From: an uncultured Chthonomonas sp.
GTDB lineage: Bacteria > Armatimonadota > Chthonomonadetes > Chthonomonadales > CAJBBX01
Direction: 5' to 3'
Assembly (NCBI GenBank): GCA_903885605.1
Contig: CAISJD010000072.1
Location: 1 to 64,000 of the forward strand
Length of the DNA stretch: 64,000 bases
Position 1 is the stretch's first letter, and every line of letters starts with the position of its first letter. The translations under genes were made by a program, and so were the position numbers. Positions 18,310 through 25,735 of the stretch are shown here, piece after piece. The notes under the pieces are model-generated. The model had not been told where the DNA came from. It did not search any database and was given only the letters and a program-made list of their open reading frames with translations.

Positions 18310-19821
18310 ATGATGCTCCATCGCCGGCTGTTGTCAGCGGTCTTGCTGGCCGCATCGCTGGGCCAGGCTGTGGCGGCTCCGCCCGGGCGGGCCGCCAGGA
18401 CGAAGCCGCTCTCGTCTCCCTTGCCGGATACGGGCCAGACGCGCATCTTCTCGGATCGCGGGCAGATGCTCGCCGCGCCGGGGCCGACGGAGCCCTTCTA
18501 CGGGCAGGACGGCCAGTTCGAGGGCAGGCGGCCCGCCTACGCCGTAAGCAAGGACGGCAAGGTGGTGCGCGACCTCGTCACGGGCCTCATGTGGCAGAGG
18601 AGTCCGGAGCTGAACGGCGATGGTCAACTCACCGCCGCGGACAAGCTGACATGGGATGCCGTCCAGAAGCGCCCCGCGGCCCTCAACGCCGCGCGCTTCG
18701 GCGGCTACACCGACTGGCGGCTGCCCACCATCAAGGAGCTCTACTCGCTGATCGACTTCCGGGGCGTCGATCCCAGCCCGATGGCCGCCGCGACCGGTGG
18801 GCTCATCCCGTTCATCGACACCAAGGCGTTCCAGTTCGCCTACGGCAGGCAGGAGGACGGCGACAGGGTCATCGACTCGCAGTACGCCTCGAGCACGCTC
18901 TACGTGGCGAAGGGCGGCTTCATCGGAATGCTGCTCTTCGGCGTAAACTTCGCCGACGGCCGGATCAAGGGCTACGGGCTCACCATGCCCGGCGGGCGGC
19001 AGAAGGCCTTCTACGTCCAGTGCGTCCGAGGCCCCAGGGGCTACGGCGTGAACCTGCTCAAGCCGGCCGGCAAGGGGCTGGTGCTGGATCAGGCGACCGG
19101 CCTGATGTGGGAGCAGGACGACAGCGGCAAGGGCATGGCCTGGCAGGAGGCGCTGGCGCTGGCCCAGCAGCGGAACCGGACCAAGCACCTGGGCTACTCT
19201 GACTGGCGCCTGCCCAACGCCAAGGAGCTCCAGAGCCTCGTCGACTACAGCCGCTCACCGGATTCCACGCAGTCGGCCGCCATCTCGCCGCTCTTCCGGT
19301 GTACCGCCATCACCAACGAGGCCGGGCAGACCGACTACCCCTTCTACTGGACCTCGACGACCCACGGCGAAGGGCGAGGCGAGGCGGCCGTCTACGTCGC
19401 CTTCGGCAGGTCGCTCGGCAAGATGGGGCGGTGGATCGACATCCATGGCGCCGGTAGCCAGCGGAGCGATCCCAAGTCGGGCGACCCGTCGGTGTTCGCC
19501 TCGGGCCGCGGGCCGCAGGGCGACGCCATACACATCCTGAACTACGTCCGGCTCGTCCGCGATGCCGCGCCCGGCGCCACTCGGCTGGTGAAGCCCAATC
19601 TGACGGCGATCCCGCGGGCCGCCGCCGACTCGGGTCCCGGCATGCCGGCCATGGGTGCGCCGGACGGCAACCCGGACATGGAGAGCCGAATGGAGGCGTC
19701 GCCGGGCGGGGTCGTCATCCTGCGCAACGGTGTGCTCTACGAGTACTCGGCCGACGGCCTGAAGCTGCTGCACAAGGCGCCGCTGGACCAACCGAAGCCG
19801 GAGGGTCAGCCCCGGTTGTAG
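18310..19821 (+). CDS. secreted protein with two DUF1566 (Lcl-type) domains
   Basis: The 503-residue protein has a signal peptide (MMLHRRLLSAVLLAASLGQAVAA). It carries two DUF1566 units, each recognisable by VRDLVTGLMWQR / VLDQATGLMWEQD and by YTDWRLPTIKELYSLIDF / YSDWRLPNAKELQSLVDYS. DUF1566 is a C-type-lectin-like fold found in secreted and adhesive proteins. After a Pro/Gly/Met-rich linker the chain ends in GGVVILRNGVLYEYSADGLKLLHKA, which resembles the ordered block of the Met/Gly-rich protein at 16337. The gene follows the PQQ-like propeller closely and overlaps the convergent heptosyltransferase gene by 16 bases at its 3' end. A surface adhesion or binding role is likely. Confidence 0.88.
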   Translation: MMLHRRLLSAVLLAASLGQAVAAPPGRAARTKPLSSPLPDTGQTRIFSDRGQMLAAPGPTEPFYGQDGQFEGRRPAYAVSKDGKVVRDLVTGLMWQRSPELNGDGQLTAADKLTWDAVQKRPAALNAARFGGYTDWRLPTIKELYSLIDFRGVDPSPMAAATGGLIPFIDTKAFQFAYGRQEDGDRVIDSQYASSTLYVAKGGFIGMLLFGVNFADGRIKGYGLTMPGGRQKAFYVQCVRGPRGYGVNLLKPAGKGLVLDQATGLMWEQDDSGKGMAWQEALALAQQRNRTKHLGYSDWRLPNAKELQSLVDYSRSPDSTQSAAISPLFRCTAITNEAGQTDYPFYWTSTTHGEGRGEAAVYVAFGRSLGKMGRWIDIHGAGSQRSDPKSGDPSVFASGRGPQGDAIHILNYVRLVRDAAPGATRLVKPNLTAIPRAAADSGPGMPAMGAPDGNPDMESRMEASPGGVVILRNGVLYEYSADGLKLLHKAPLDQPKPEGQPRL

Positions 19822-20918
19822 CGGTCCGCCAGCGCCCGGCGCACCATCATCACCACCTCGCCGGTCTCAATGGCGCCCATGCAGCGCGGCGAGTCGGCGA
19901 GGCACTTCTGGGTAGTGTTGATCGCGCCGGTCTCGTGGAAGCGGCGGCAGACGTCGTGGCATGCCTCGCGGTGGTGCACCACGTACTGCCGGTACCCGTA
20001 GGGGCAGACGCGATCGGGGTTGGATCGCCCGAAGACGGTCACCGCCGGCACTCCGACCGCCGCCGCGATGTGGGATGATCCCGTATCGCCGCTGAGGTGG
20101 ACGGCCGCCAGCCGGATCACGGCGGCCAGCTGCCTCAGGCTGGTGCGTCCCACGAGGCTAGCCGGCGCGGGCGTGTGGGCGGCGCAGAGCCGGTCGGCGA
20201 TCTCCTTGTCGGCCGGCGATCCCACCAGCACCACGGGTAGCCCATCCTCGGCCTGCAGCCGCCGCACGGCCTCGGCCATGCGGTCCGGGGCCCATCCCTT
20301 CTGGCCGGTGCCGCCCCCTTCGGTGGGATTGCAGACCGCGAAGCGCTGGGCCGCATCGATGCCCACCCCGGACAGCGCGGCGCGGGCCTCCTCCATCTCG
20401 GCGGCCGTCAGCGTTAGAGGGAAGGCGGGGTTGCTGATGTCTGCGCCCAGGAAGGCGGCCACGTCGAGGAGCTGGTCCACGACGTGCAGGCTCGCCTCGG
20501 CACGCGGTATACGGCGCTCGAAGAGGGGCGCCAGTTCGCGGATCCAGTCATAGCCATAGCGGCGGGGCGCACCGGAGAGGGCGGTGAGGAGGGCGCTCTT
20601 GGTGAGGCCCTGTAGGTCCAGAGCCACGTCGTAGCCCGTGGCCCGCAGGCGGCGGCCCATCTCCAGGGTTTCGCGCAGGGCTTTGGCCTTGAACCGTTCG
20701 GAGCGGCGCCGCTTGGCGGTGAACACGATCTGGTCTATGGCCGGGCAGTGCTGCAGCAGCGGCGCCGCCAGCGGCTCGGCGACCCAGTCGATGGCGAGGT
20801 TGGGGAAGCTGCGCTTGAGCGCGGCCGCCACCGGCAGGGCGTGGACCACATCGCCGATGGCAGAGAGCTTCACGATGAGCACGCGCCGCGCGCGGCCAAG
20901 GTCAGGCGGTTGATGCAC
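19806..20918 (-). CDS. glycosyltransferase family 9 (heptosyltransferase-like)
   Basis: The 370-residue protein shows the GT9 pattern from end to end: VLIVKLSAIGDVVHALPVAAAL at the N-terminus, YDVALDLQGLTKSALL, CNPTEGGGTGQKGWAPDRMAE in the linker region and the C-terminal GDTGSSHIAAAVGVPAVTVFG, which binds the nucleotide-sugar. This is the ADP-heptose:LPS heptosyltransferase (WaaC/WaaF) family. Family members act at the inner face of the cytoplasmic membrane in LPS core or glycan assembly, so a didermic envelope is suggested. The C-terminus has an unusual Cys-rich stretch (CHDVCRRFHETG, CLADSPRCMG). AAGGAG precedes the ATG. Confidence 0.92.
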   Translation of the reverse strand: MHQPPDLGRARRVLIVKLSAIGDVVHALPVAAALKRSFPNLAIDWVAEPLAAPLLQHCPAIDQIVFTAKRRRSERFKAKALRETLEMGRRLRATGYDVALDLQGLTKSALLTALSGAPRRYGYDWIRELAPLFERRIPRAEASLHVVDQLLDVAAFLGADISNPAFPLTLTAAEMEEARAALSGVGIDAAQRFAVCNPTEGGGTGQKGWAPDRMAEAVRRLQAEDGLPVVLVGSPADKEIADRLCAAHTPAPASLVGRTSLRQLAAVIRLAAVHLSGDTGSSHIAAAVGVPAVTVFGRSNPDRVCPYGYRQYVVHHREACHDVCRRFHETGAINTTQKCLADSPRCMGAIETGEVVMMVRRALADRYNRG

Positions 20919-20972
20919 GGTTACTCCTTGAGGGTCGGTGCGGCGGCGGCGCCATACGCGCGACCGGACGAC

Positions 20973-20978
20973 ATGATA
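20973..20978 (-). promoter_or_regulatory. candidate -10 element (TATCAT) for heptosyltransferase gene
   Basis: On the minus strand GTGTATCGTATCATG lies about 55 bases before the start at 20918. TATCAT matches five of six -10 positions. The -35 is not evident. Confidence 0.35.
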
Positions 20979-21175
20979 CGATACACGATGCAGGGGGAAA
21001 GCAGTGTGCGCTCGTGGGCGGGATTACCTCAGAACGGCATTACCGATGTCCTGAGCGCCGCGCCGGCCCGGGGCCGTCGCCGGCGCCGTTGCACCCGGTC
21101 TGTGCCGAATCGGGGGGGGGCATCACCGAGTCCATCCGATTGCATGCCCTGCTGGACTCCATATTCCCAGACGTG

Positions 21176-21191
21176 ATACAATCGATTGTAT
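21176..21191. promoter_or_regulatory. 16-base perfect palindrome, LacI-type operator overlapping a -10
   Basis: ATACAATCGATTGTAT is a perfect palindrome with a central CG, the usual form of LacI/GalR-family operators. Its left half contains TACAAT preceded by GTGA, a good -10 for the LacI-family gene whose GTG start is 28 bases downstream. A repressor bound here would block its own promoter, so autoregulation is the simplest reading. It could also control the SGNH gene downstream if the two are co-transcribed. Confidence 0.75.
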
Positions 21192-21219
21192 TCTGTACCC
21201 ACCACGGGAGGTCCGGGCT

Positions 21220-22191
21220 GTGCCTCGCATCACGCTCCGCGATATAGCCCGCTACTGCGGCGTCGATAGGTCCACGGTGTCGCGGGCGCTTCGTGACGAC
21301 CCTCTGGTTACCCCGGCCACCCGCCTGCGCGTCCTGGACGCCGCGGACCGGCTGAACTACCGGCCGAACATCACCGCCCGGTCGCTGGCCGGCGGGCGGT
21401 CGGAGGCCCTCGGCTTCGTCGCGGGGTCCCTGGCGGCCCCGATCGACTGGCGTCTCGTGGTACACGCTACTCAGCGATCGACGGAGCGAGCATACAACCT
21501 CTTCGTCACGCTGTACGACTCAGACGATGCGCTGTACCGGAGAGCAGTCGATCGACTCGGACAGGGCCTGGCGGACGGCGCGATCGTCCTACCCCGGCGC
21601 TCGCAGTCCGACGTCGAGGTGCTGCGCGATGCCGCACTGCGCGGGTTCCCCATGGTCTTCATCGATAACTGGGTCGAGGAGTTGCCCGCGCCCGTCGTGA
21701 CGACCGACAACCGCTCCGCGGCCCAGGAGCTGGTTCGGCGATGTCTTGACGCCGGCGCCGAGGAGATGGTCCTGGCGTTTCCGGCCCTGCCGAACCCGGT
21801 GGAGATGGAGCGGCTGGCGGGAGCGGAGGACGCGGCGCGGCAGGCCGGCGTGCGGCGCCTCCAGACCGTCGGGCCCGACGACGCGATCGATGGGGGTGCG
21901 TCGCAAGGTCCGATCGGCATTGTCGGCTCCTCGCAGGGGCTGCTTCACAGCCTGATGAGCCGGTCGGCCGCGCAGCTGCGGCTTCGGCGAATGACTATCG
22001 GCTGCTTTGACGCCTGGCTCGGGGAGCCGCATCCCGCGGACACCGTGATCGTCGCACTCCAGGACATCGAGGGGCTCGCGCGGGTCGCCGTTGACCGGGC
22101 CCTTGCGCTGGTCGCGGGTGAGGCGATCGAGGGACCACGCATCGTGCGCCTGCCGGCGCTGGAGTTCCGCACCATACATCCATCGTTCTAG
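21220..22191 (+). CDS. LacI-family transcriptional regulator
   Basis: The 323-residue protein has an N-terminal LacI helix-turn-helix (ITLRDIARYCGVDRSTVSRALRDD, about 4-27), the hinge (LNYRPNITARSLAGGRS) and a periplasmic-binding-protein-like effector domain (LGFVAGSLAAPIDW, VFIDNWVEELPAPVVTTDN, TIGCFDAWLGEPHPADTVIVALQD). The GTG start at 21220 is supported by GGGAGG upstream and by the motif sitting at the N-terminus. A perfect palindrome lies 29 bases upstream. The downstream SGNH hydrolase gene starts 46 bases after the stop on the same strand and is a likely target. The effector is probably a sugar or sugar phosphate, by family. Confidence 0.93.
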   Translation: MPRITLRDIARYCGVDRSTVSRALRDDPLVTPATRLRVLDAADRLNYRPNITARSLAGGRSEALGFVAGSLAAPIDWRLVVHATQRSTERAYNLFVTLYDSDDALYRRAVDRLGQGLADGAIVLPRRSQSDVEVLRDAALRGFPMVFIDNWVEELPAPVVTTDNRSAAQELVRRCLDAGAEEMVLAFPALPNPVEMERLAGAEDAARQAGVRRLQTVGPDDAIDGGASQGPIGIVGSSQGLLHSLMSRSAAQLRLRRMTIGCFDAWLGEPHPADTVIVALQDIEGLARVAVDRALALVAGEAIEGPRIVRLPALEFRTIHPSF

Positions 22192-22237
22192 TCACGGCGA
22201 GAGGGCGTGCGCCGATGGCCCGTCCGGGGGACTGCCC

Positions 22238-23344
22238 ATGAACTCACTCCTGGTTGTGCCGGTCCTGATTGGGTGCCTGCGGATGGGCGCACCGGCGCCG
22301 CCTGACGCGCCCTCGTTCCGCTACCCATACGCGCCGTACAACGCCGGCAAGGTCGATCCGCAGGTCAGCGGGTGGCCCCTTAGCGACCCCGAGCGCGCAC
22401 ACGCGCTGAAGCCGGAGCACGAGCGGCGGCCCGGCCGCGAGGCGAACCAGCACTTGCCGGCCATGTGGCCCGTCACGCCGGCCGCGGGGTTCTGGGGTGG
22501 GACGAGCTGGCTGGATACCCACGCGAACCTGGTGAAGGTCGCGCAGGCAAGCAAAGGTCCCATCGACGTCTTGCTCGTCGGCGACAGCATCACCATGCAG
22601 TGGGGCGCGGCGTGGCCGAAGCACTTCCCGACGCTGAAGACGGTCAACATCGGCATCGGCGGCGACAAGACGCAGAACGTGCTGTGGCGTCTCGACCACG
22701 GTGGCGTGGAGGGGCTGGAGCCACGGCTCATAGTCCTGCTCATCGGCAACAATAACATGTTCCTCACGCCGGAGACGGGCATCGGGCCGGCGGCGCAAGG
22801 CATCAAGCTCTGTGCGGACAACCTGCGCGCCAGGTTCCCCAGGGCGCCCGTCATCGTGGTGAAGGTGTTTCCGGCGCACGCTCCGGGCAACCCGTTCTAC
22901 GAAGACATCAAGAAAGTGAACGCAGCGCTCGACAAGCTGGACCTGGAGGCCGACCCCAAGGTCAGAGTGCTGGATATCTGGGGCGACATGGTGAGCGCGG
23001 ACGGCACCCTGAAGAAGGGCCTGTTCACACCGGACAACATCCACCTGACCCAGGACGGGGGCTACGGGCTCTATGCCGCGAAGCTGAAGCCCCTGCTTGA
23101 GGCCCTCCTGGCCGGGAAGCCCGTGCCCAGGTCGGCGCCCAGGCCCGGTCAGGCTCCATCACCTGCCGCATCACGGCCCGCACCGGCCGCCGGCCCGGTG
23201 CGCCGTTCCATGCGGCCTGGAAGCAGCGCTTCGCCCAACGCAAGACCGTCAACCTCGGCATCGGCGGCAACCGCATGGAGAACGTCCTCTGGCGGCTGGA
23301 CCACGGCGCGCTCGACGGCGCTGCCCCCAACGTCATTGTGCTGA
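22238..23344 (+). CDS. secreted SGNH/GDSL hydrolase (PAF-acetylhydrolase-like)
   Basis: The 368-residue product starts at an ATG with a short signal-like segment (MNSLLVVPVLIGCLRMGAPA). It contains the SGNH blocks: LLVGDSITMQWG (block I, Ser nucleophile), NIGIGGDKTQNVLWRL (block II Gly), LIVLLIGNNNM (block III Asn) and FTPDNIHLTQDGG (block V with Asp and His). This pattern matches the platelet-activating-factor acetylhydrolase IB-gamma-like esterases that often act as sugar acetylesterases. The true domain ends near residue 290. The last 80 residues are Ala/Pro/Ser-rich and run out of frame over a second, damaged SGNH copy, so a frameshift has altered the natural C-terminus. Confidence 0.85.
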   Translation: MNSLLVVPVLIGCLRMGAPAPPDAPSFRYPYAPYNAGKVDPQVSGWPLSDPERAHALKPEHERRPGREANQHLPAMWPVTPAAGFWGGTSWLDTHANLVKVAQASKGPIDVLLVGDSITMQWGAAWPKHFPTLKTVNIGIGGDKTQNVLWRLDHGGVEGLEPRLIVLLIGNNNMFLTPETGIGPAAQGIKLCADNLRARFPRAPVIVVKVFPAHAPGNPFYEDIKKVNAALDKLDLEADPKVRVLDIWGDMVSADGTLKKGLFTPDNIHLTQDGGYGLYAAKLKPLLEALLAGKPVPRSAPRPGQAPSPAASRPAPAAGPVRRSMRPGSSASPNARPSTSASAATAWRTSSGGWTTARSTALPPTSLC

Positions 23345-23814
23345 TGATCGGCGTGAACAACGCCCCGCTGGTCTTCGCCAACGGCGCTCCCGCTGCAACA
23401 GCCGCCCACGCCATCAAGCTCTGCCGTGAGAACCTCCGACTGCGCTGTTCCGGGTCGCAGATCGTCCTGGTGAAGATCCTGCCGGCCTTGGACCCGGCCA
23501 AGGAAGCCGGGAAGGCGGTGGTGGACATCAACACCGTCCTCGACAGGCTCAACTTGGACCGCGACCCGCAGGTGCAGGTGCTTGATCTCTGGGCCGACCT
23601 CGCCAACCCCGACAACACGCTGAAGACCGCCCTCTACTCCGACGGCCACCTGCATCTCGGTCCGGCCGGCTACGAGGCGCTCGCGAGCCGGCGGCCCGGT
23701 TCCGCTGTGGCCGGACCCTTTGCGGCACTGCGGAGCGGGAGGAACGCCATCTTCTTCTCGGCAGGATGCTCCGTCCGGCAGTTCTGCCGGGAGACCATGC
23801 CGCACCCGCCGTAG
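23152..23814 (+). pseudogene. frameshifted second SGNH-hydrolase domain
   Basis: In a different frame from the preceding gene, the sequence encodes a second SGNH domain: KTVNLGIGGNRMENVLWRLDHG (only the first part intact), VIVLMIGVNNAPLVF, then LYSDGHLHLGPAGYEAL with the block V Asp/His. The N-terminal block I is reduced to a GSIT remnant near 23152 without the catalytic GDS context, and no start with a ribosome-binding site precedes it; the first ATG (23275) would skip the nucleophile. It is read as the decayed second half of a tandem-domain esterase or a truncated paralogue. A separate non-catalytic small protein from 23275 cannot be excluded. Confidence 0.7.
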
Positions 23815-23831
23815 TGGCGCGGGCCCGTGAC

Positions 23832-23903
23832 GGAGTGAGCCTCCCGCACAGGCCTACCGCCCCGGCGTGATAGTGTAGCTTCGTCCGCGCTGCGTGGCGA
23901 AGC
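23832..23903 (-). repeat. direct repeat: truncated copy of GH95 gene 3' end
   Basis: These 72 bases repeat 25664-25735 in the same orientation with about six to eight differences. On the minus strand they contain the last codons of a GH95-like gene (RGRSYTITPGR then stop, against RGRSYIITPGR in the intact gene) and 22 bases beyond its stop. Together the copies enclose the second ATPase/TOPRIM-like module. Confidence 0.88.
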
Positions 23904-23989
23904 GCCGCGCGCAGGGGTAAAGTAGGGCGCGCCGGCCGGCGGGAAGCCAGCTGTACGCCCTCCGCGGGCGGCGCCCGTGCGGCTCGGAC

Positions 23990-25108
23990 ATGGAGATCAT
24001 CGTGATTACGCATTTGTACGTCAATAATTTCCGATGCCTCGTGGCGTTCGAGGCGAAGCTCGGGCCCTTCGGTGTGCTGTGCGGGCCCAACGGCGCCGGC
24101 AAGAGTTCGGTCTTCGATGCCGTGGCCATTATCCGCGACCTTGCCGTCGCCGAGGCCACGGTGGACCAGGCCTTCAGGTTCGACGATCACACGCGCTGGC
24201 TCTCCGGCGATACCATTGAGTTTGAGATCGGCCTACGTGACGATAGGCTTGAGTTCATGTACAGGCTCCATGTACAACAGACCCACGAGACCGTCAAGCC
24301 GAGGATTGTCCTGGAAGAGGCCCTATGCGACGGACGGACGCTCTTCGCCCGGGACCTGGACGGCGTCCGGTTCGTAAAGGCCTCTGGTGCGGAATCCGGG
24401 TTCCCGCTGGACTGGCGCCAGGCTGCGATCGGAGCCATCCAGCCCGCGGCCGACCGCCGCGAGATCGAGGCGCTCCAGGGGCTTCTGGCGAACCTGCTTG
24501 TGCTACGTCCGAACCCCATGGCCATGGAGGCCGAGGCCGAGAGCCGCCAGGAGCGGCAGCGGCCGGCCGTCCACCTCGGCGACATCGTCTCGTGGTACCG
24601 GTACCTGGCGCTGGATCAGGACCGAACCGACCATCTGCGCGAACTCCTGGCAGGCGTCTGGCCGGACTTTCGCTCCTTCGGGCTGGTCAGCACCGGCCTG
24701 CAGGCCAAGGCCCTGCAGCTCAAGTTTGACGGAGCAGACCGCCAGGAAGCGGGCACGCTCTTCTTCCACCAGTTGTCCGCCGGCGAGAAGATGCTCGTGG
24801 GCCTCTACATGGTGCGGACGGCGCTGGCCACGGGCCTCACACAGACAGTGCTCATCGACGAGCCCGACAACTTCGTGGGCCTGCCGGAACTCCAGCCCTG
24901 GGTCACGAGCACGATGGAACTCCTTGGGGATCGGCGCCAAGCCATCATGATCTCACACCATCCGGAGATACTGTCCCTCGCTGGTGAGCAGTTCGGAAGG
25001 TACCTCTGGCGCGACAACCACACCGCTCCCACCCGAATCGGGCCGCTGCGCACTCCGCCGGAGCTATCCATCGGCGAGGCCGTGACGCGAGGATGGGTCA
25101 ATGCCTAG
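23990..25108 (+). CDS. AAA_21-type OLD/RecF-like ATPase (module 2)
   Basis: The 372-residue protein has an ABC-type ATPase layout: Walker A GPNGAGKSS (32-40), a signature-like LSAGEK (about 262), Walker B VLIDEPDNF (about 286-294) and an ISHHPE switch histidine (about 321). The N-terminal THLYVNNFRCLVAFEAKLGPFGVLCG is the usual RecF/OLD entry strand. The ATG at 23990 has no good ribosome-binding site; a GTG at 24002 is preceded by GGAG at a good distance and may be the real start. It overlaps the downstream TOPRIM-like gene by eight bases. It differs clearly from the ATPase of module 1, so the two modules are separate acquisitions of the same architecture. Confidence 0.85.
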   Translation: MEIIVITHLYVNNFRCLVAFEAKLGPFGVLCGPNGAGKSSVFDAVAIIRDLAVAEATVDQAFRFDDHTRWLSGDTIEFEIGLRDDRLEFMYRLHVQQTHETVKPRIVLEEALCDGRTLFARDLDGVRFVKASGAESGFPLDWRQAAIGAIQPAADRREIEALQGLLANLLVLRPNPMAMEAEAESRQERQRPAVHLGDIVSWYRYLALDQDRTDHLRELLAGVWPDFRSFGLVSTGLQAKALQLKFDGADRQEAGTLFFHQLSAGEKMLVGLYMVRTALATGLTQTVLIDEPDNFVGLPELQPWVTSTMELLGDRRQAIMISHHPEILSLAGEQFGRYLWRDNHTAPTRIGPLRTPPELSIGEAVTRGWVNA

Positions 25109-25670
25109 GCGGACCCAGATCGTCTGCCTCCACGAAGGCGTGGCAGGGCGGAGCATCGACCCGGTCTTCTACCTCCGGCTGGTACAGGTCCTCGACCCCA
25201 AATGGGTTCGGCCCTGGACCGGCAGGAACGCAGTGCGCATGGTGAACGGTAACGGCAGGAAGGACCTCATGGCGCAGACGCCGGGCCAGATCCAAGCCTG
25301 CCGAGCCACCGGCGGGCTGACGACGCTGGTGGTATGCGGCGATCTTGACGACGACATGCCCGACGGCGAAACGCTTCGCAAGGAGTTCTGGATCACCTGC
25401 AATGCCGCGGGCATCAGCAGGGCCGACTTCGAGACGGTCGTCTTCATCTTCGCCAAGGATCGGCTCGAGAACTGGATCGAGTTTCTGCTTACCGGCTCCA
25501 CGGACGAAGGCCGCGAGGGGCCGCGCGTCGCCGACCTGGAACGCGTTGCCCTGGCAGCCCAGGCGCTCGGGCAACGCTGTAACGCTGCGGGCGCCGGGCC
25601 CCCGATGCCGCCGTCGCTGGAGTGGTCGTGCGCCAACTGGCGCGCCCTGGTGGAGCGGATGAAGGAGTGA
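25101..25670 (+). CDS. TOPRIM/DUF4276-like putative nuclease (module 2)
   Basis: The 189-residue protein shows a TOPRIM-like motif order: IVCLHEG (E12), TLVVCGDLDDD (D81, D83-D85) and KDRLENWIEFLL (E123). The last resembles the conserved rFEaWL helix of DUF4276/RloB proteins. The start overlaps the ATPase by eight bases, as expected for a coupled two-gene system. Its final bases (GGAGTGA, including the stop codon) belong to the direct repeat that borders the module, so the junction lies at the very end of this gene. A nuclease effector controlled by the ATPase, as in PARIS or OLD-like systems, is the working inference; no homology search was possible. Confidence 0.6.
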   Translation: MPRRTQIVCLHEGVAGRSIDPVFYLRLVQVLDPKWVRPWTGRNAVRMVNGNGRKDLMAQTPGQIQACRATGGLTTLVVCGDLDDDMPDGETLRKEFWITCNAAGISRADFETVVFIFAKDRLENWIEFLLTGSTDEGREGPRVADLERVALAAQALGQRCNAAGAGPPMPPSLEWSCANWRALVERMKE

Positions 25671-25735
25671 GCCTCCCGCACAGGCCTACCGCCCGGGCGT
25701 GATGATGTAGCTACGGCCGCGCCGCGTGGCGAAGC
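25664..25735 (-). repeat. direct repeat: 3' end of the intact GH95 gene
   Basis: Partner of the copy at 23832-23903. It spans the TOPRIM-like stop codon, 15 bases of spacer and the last 16 or so codons of the intact GH95 gene. Exchange between the copies would remove about 1.83 kb, the whole module. Confidence 0.88.

Noticed and set aside
21176-21191. Palindrome as an attachment or recombination site
   Set aside because: It is symmetric with a central CG, overlaps a -10 and precedes a LacI-family gene, so an operator is the better reading.
23854-24159. Small minus-strand gene ending RGRSYTITPGR
   Set aside because: Its only meaningful part is the last 17 codons, which are a copy of the GH95 gene end; the rest is antisense to the ATPase gene.
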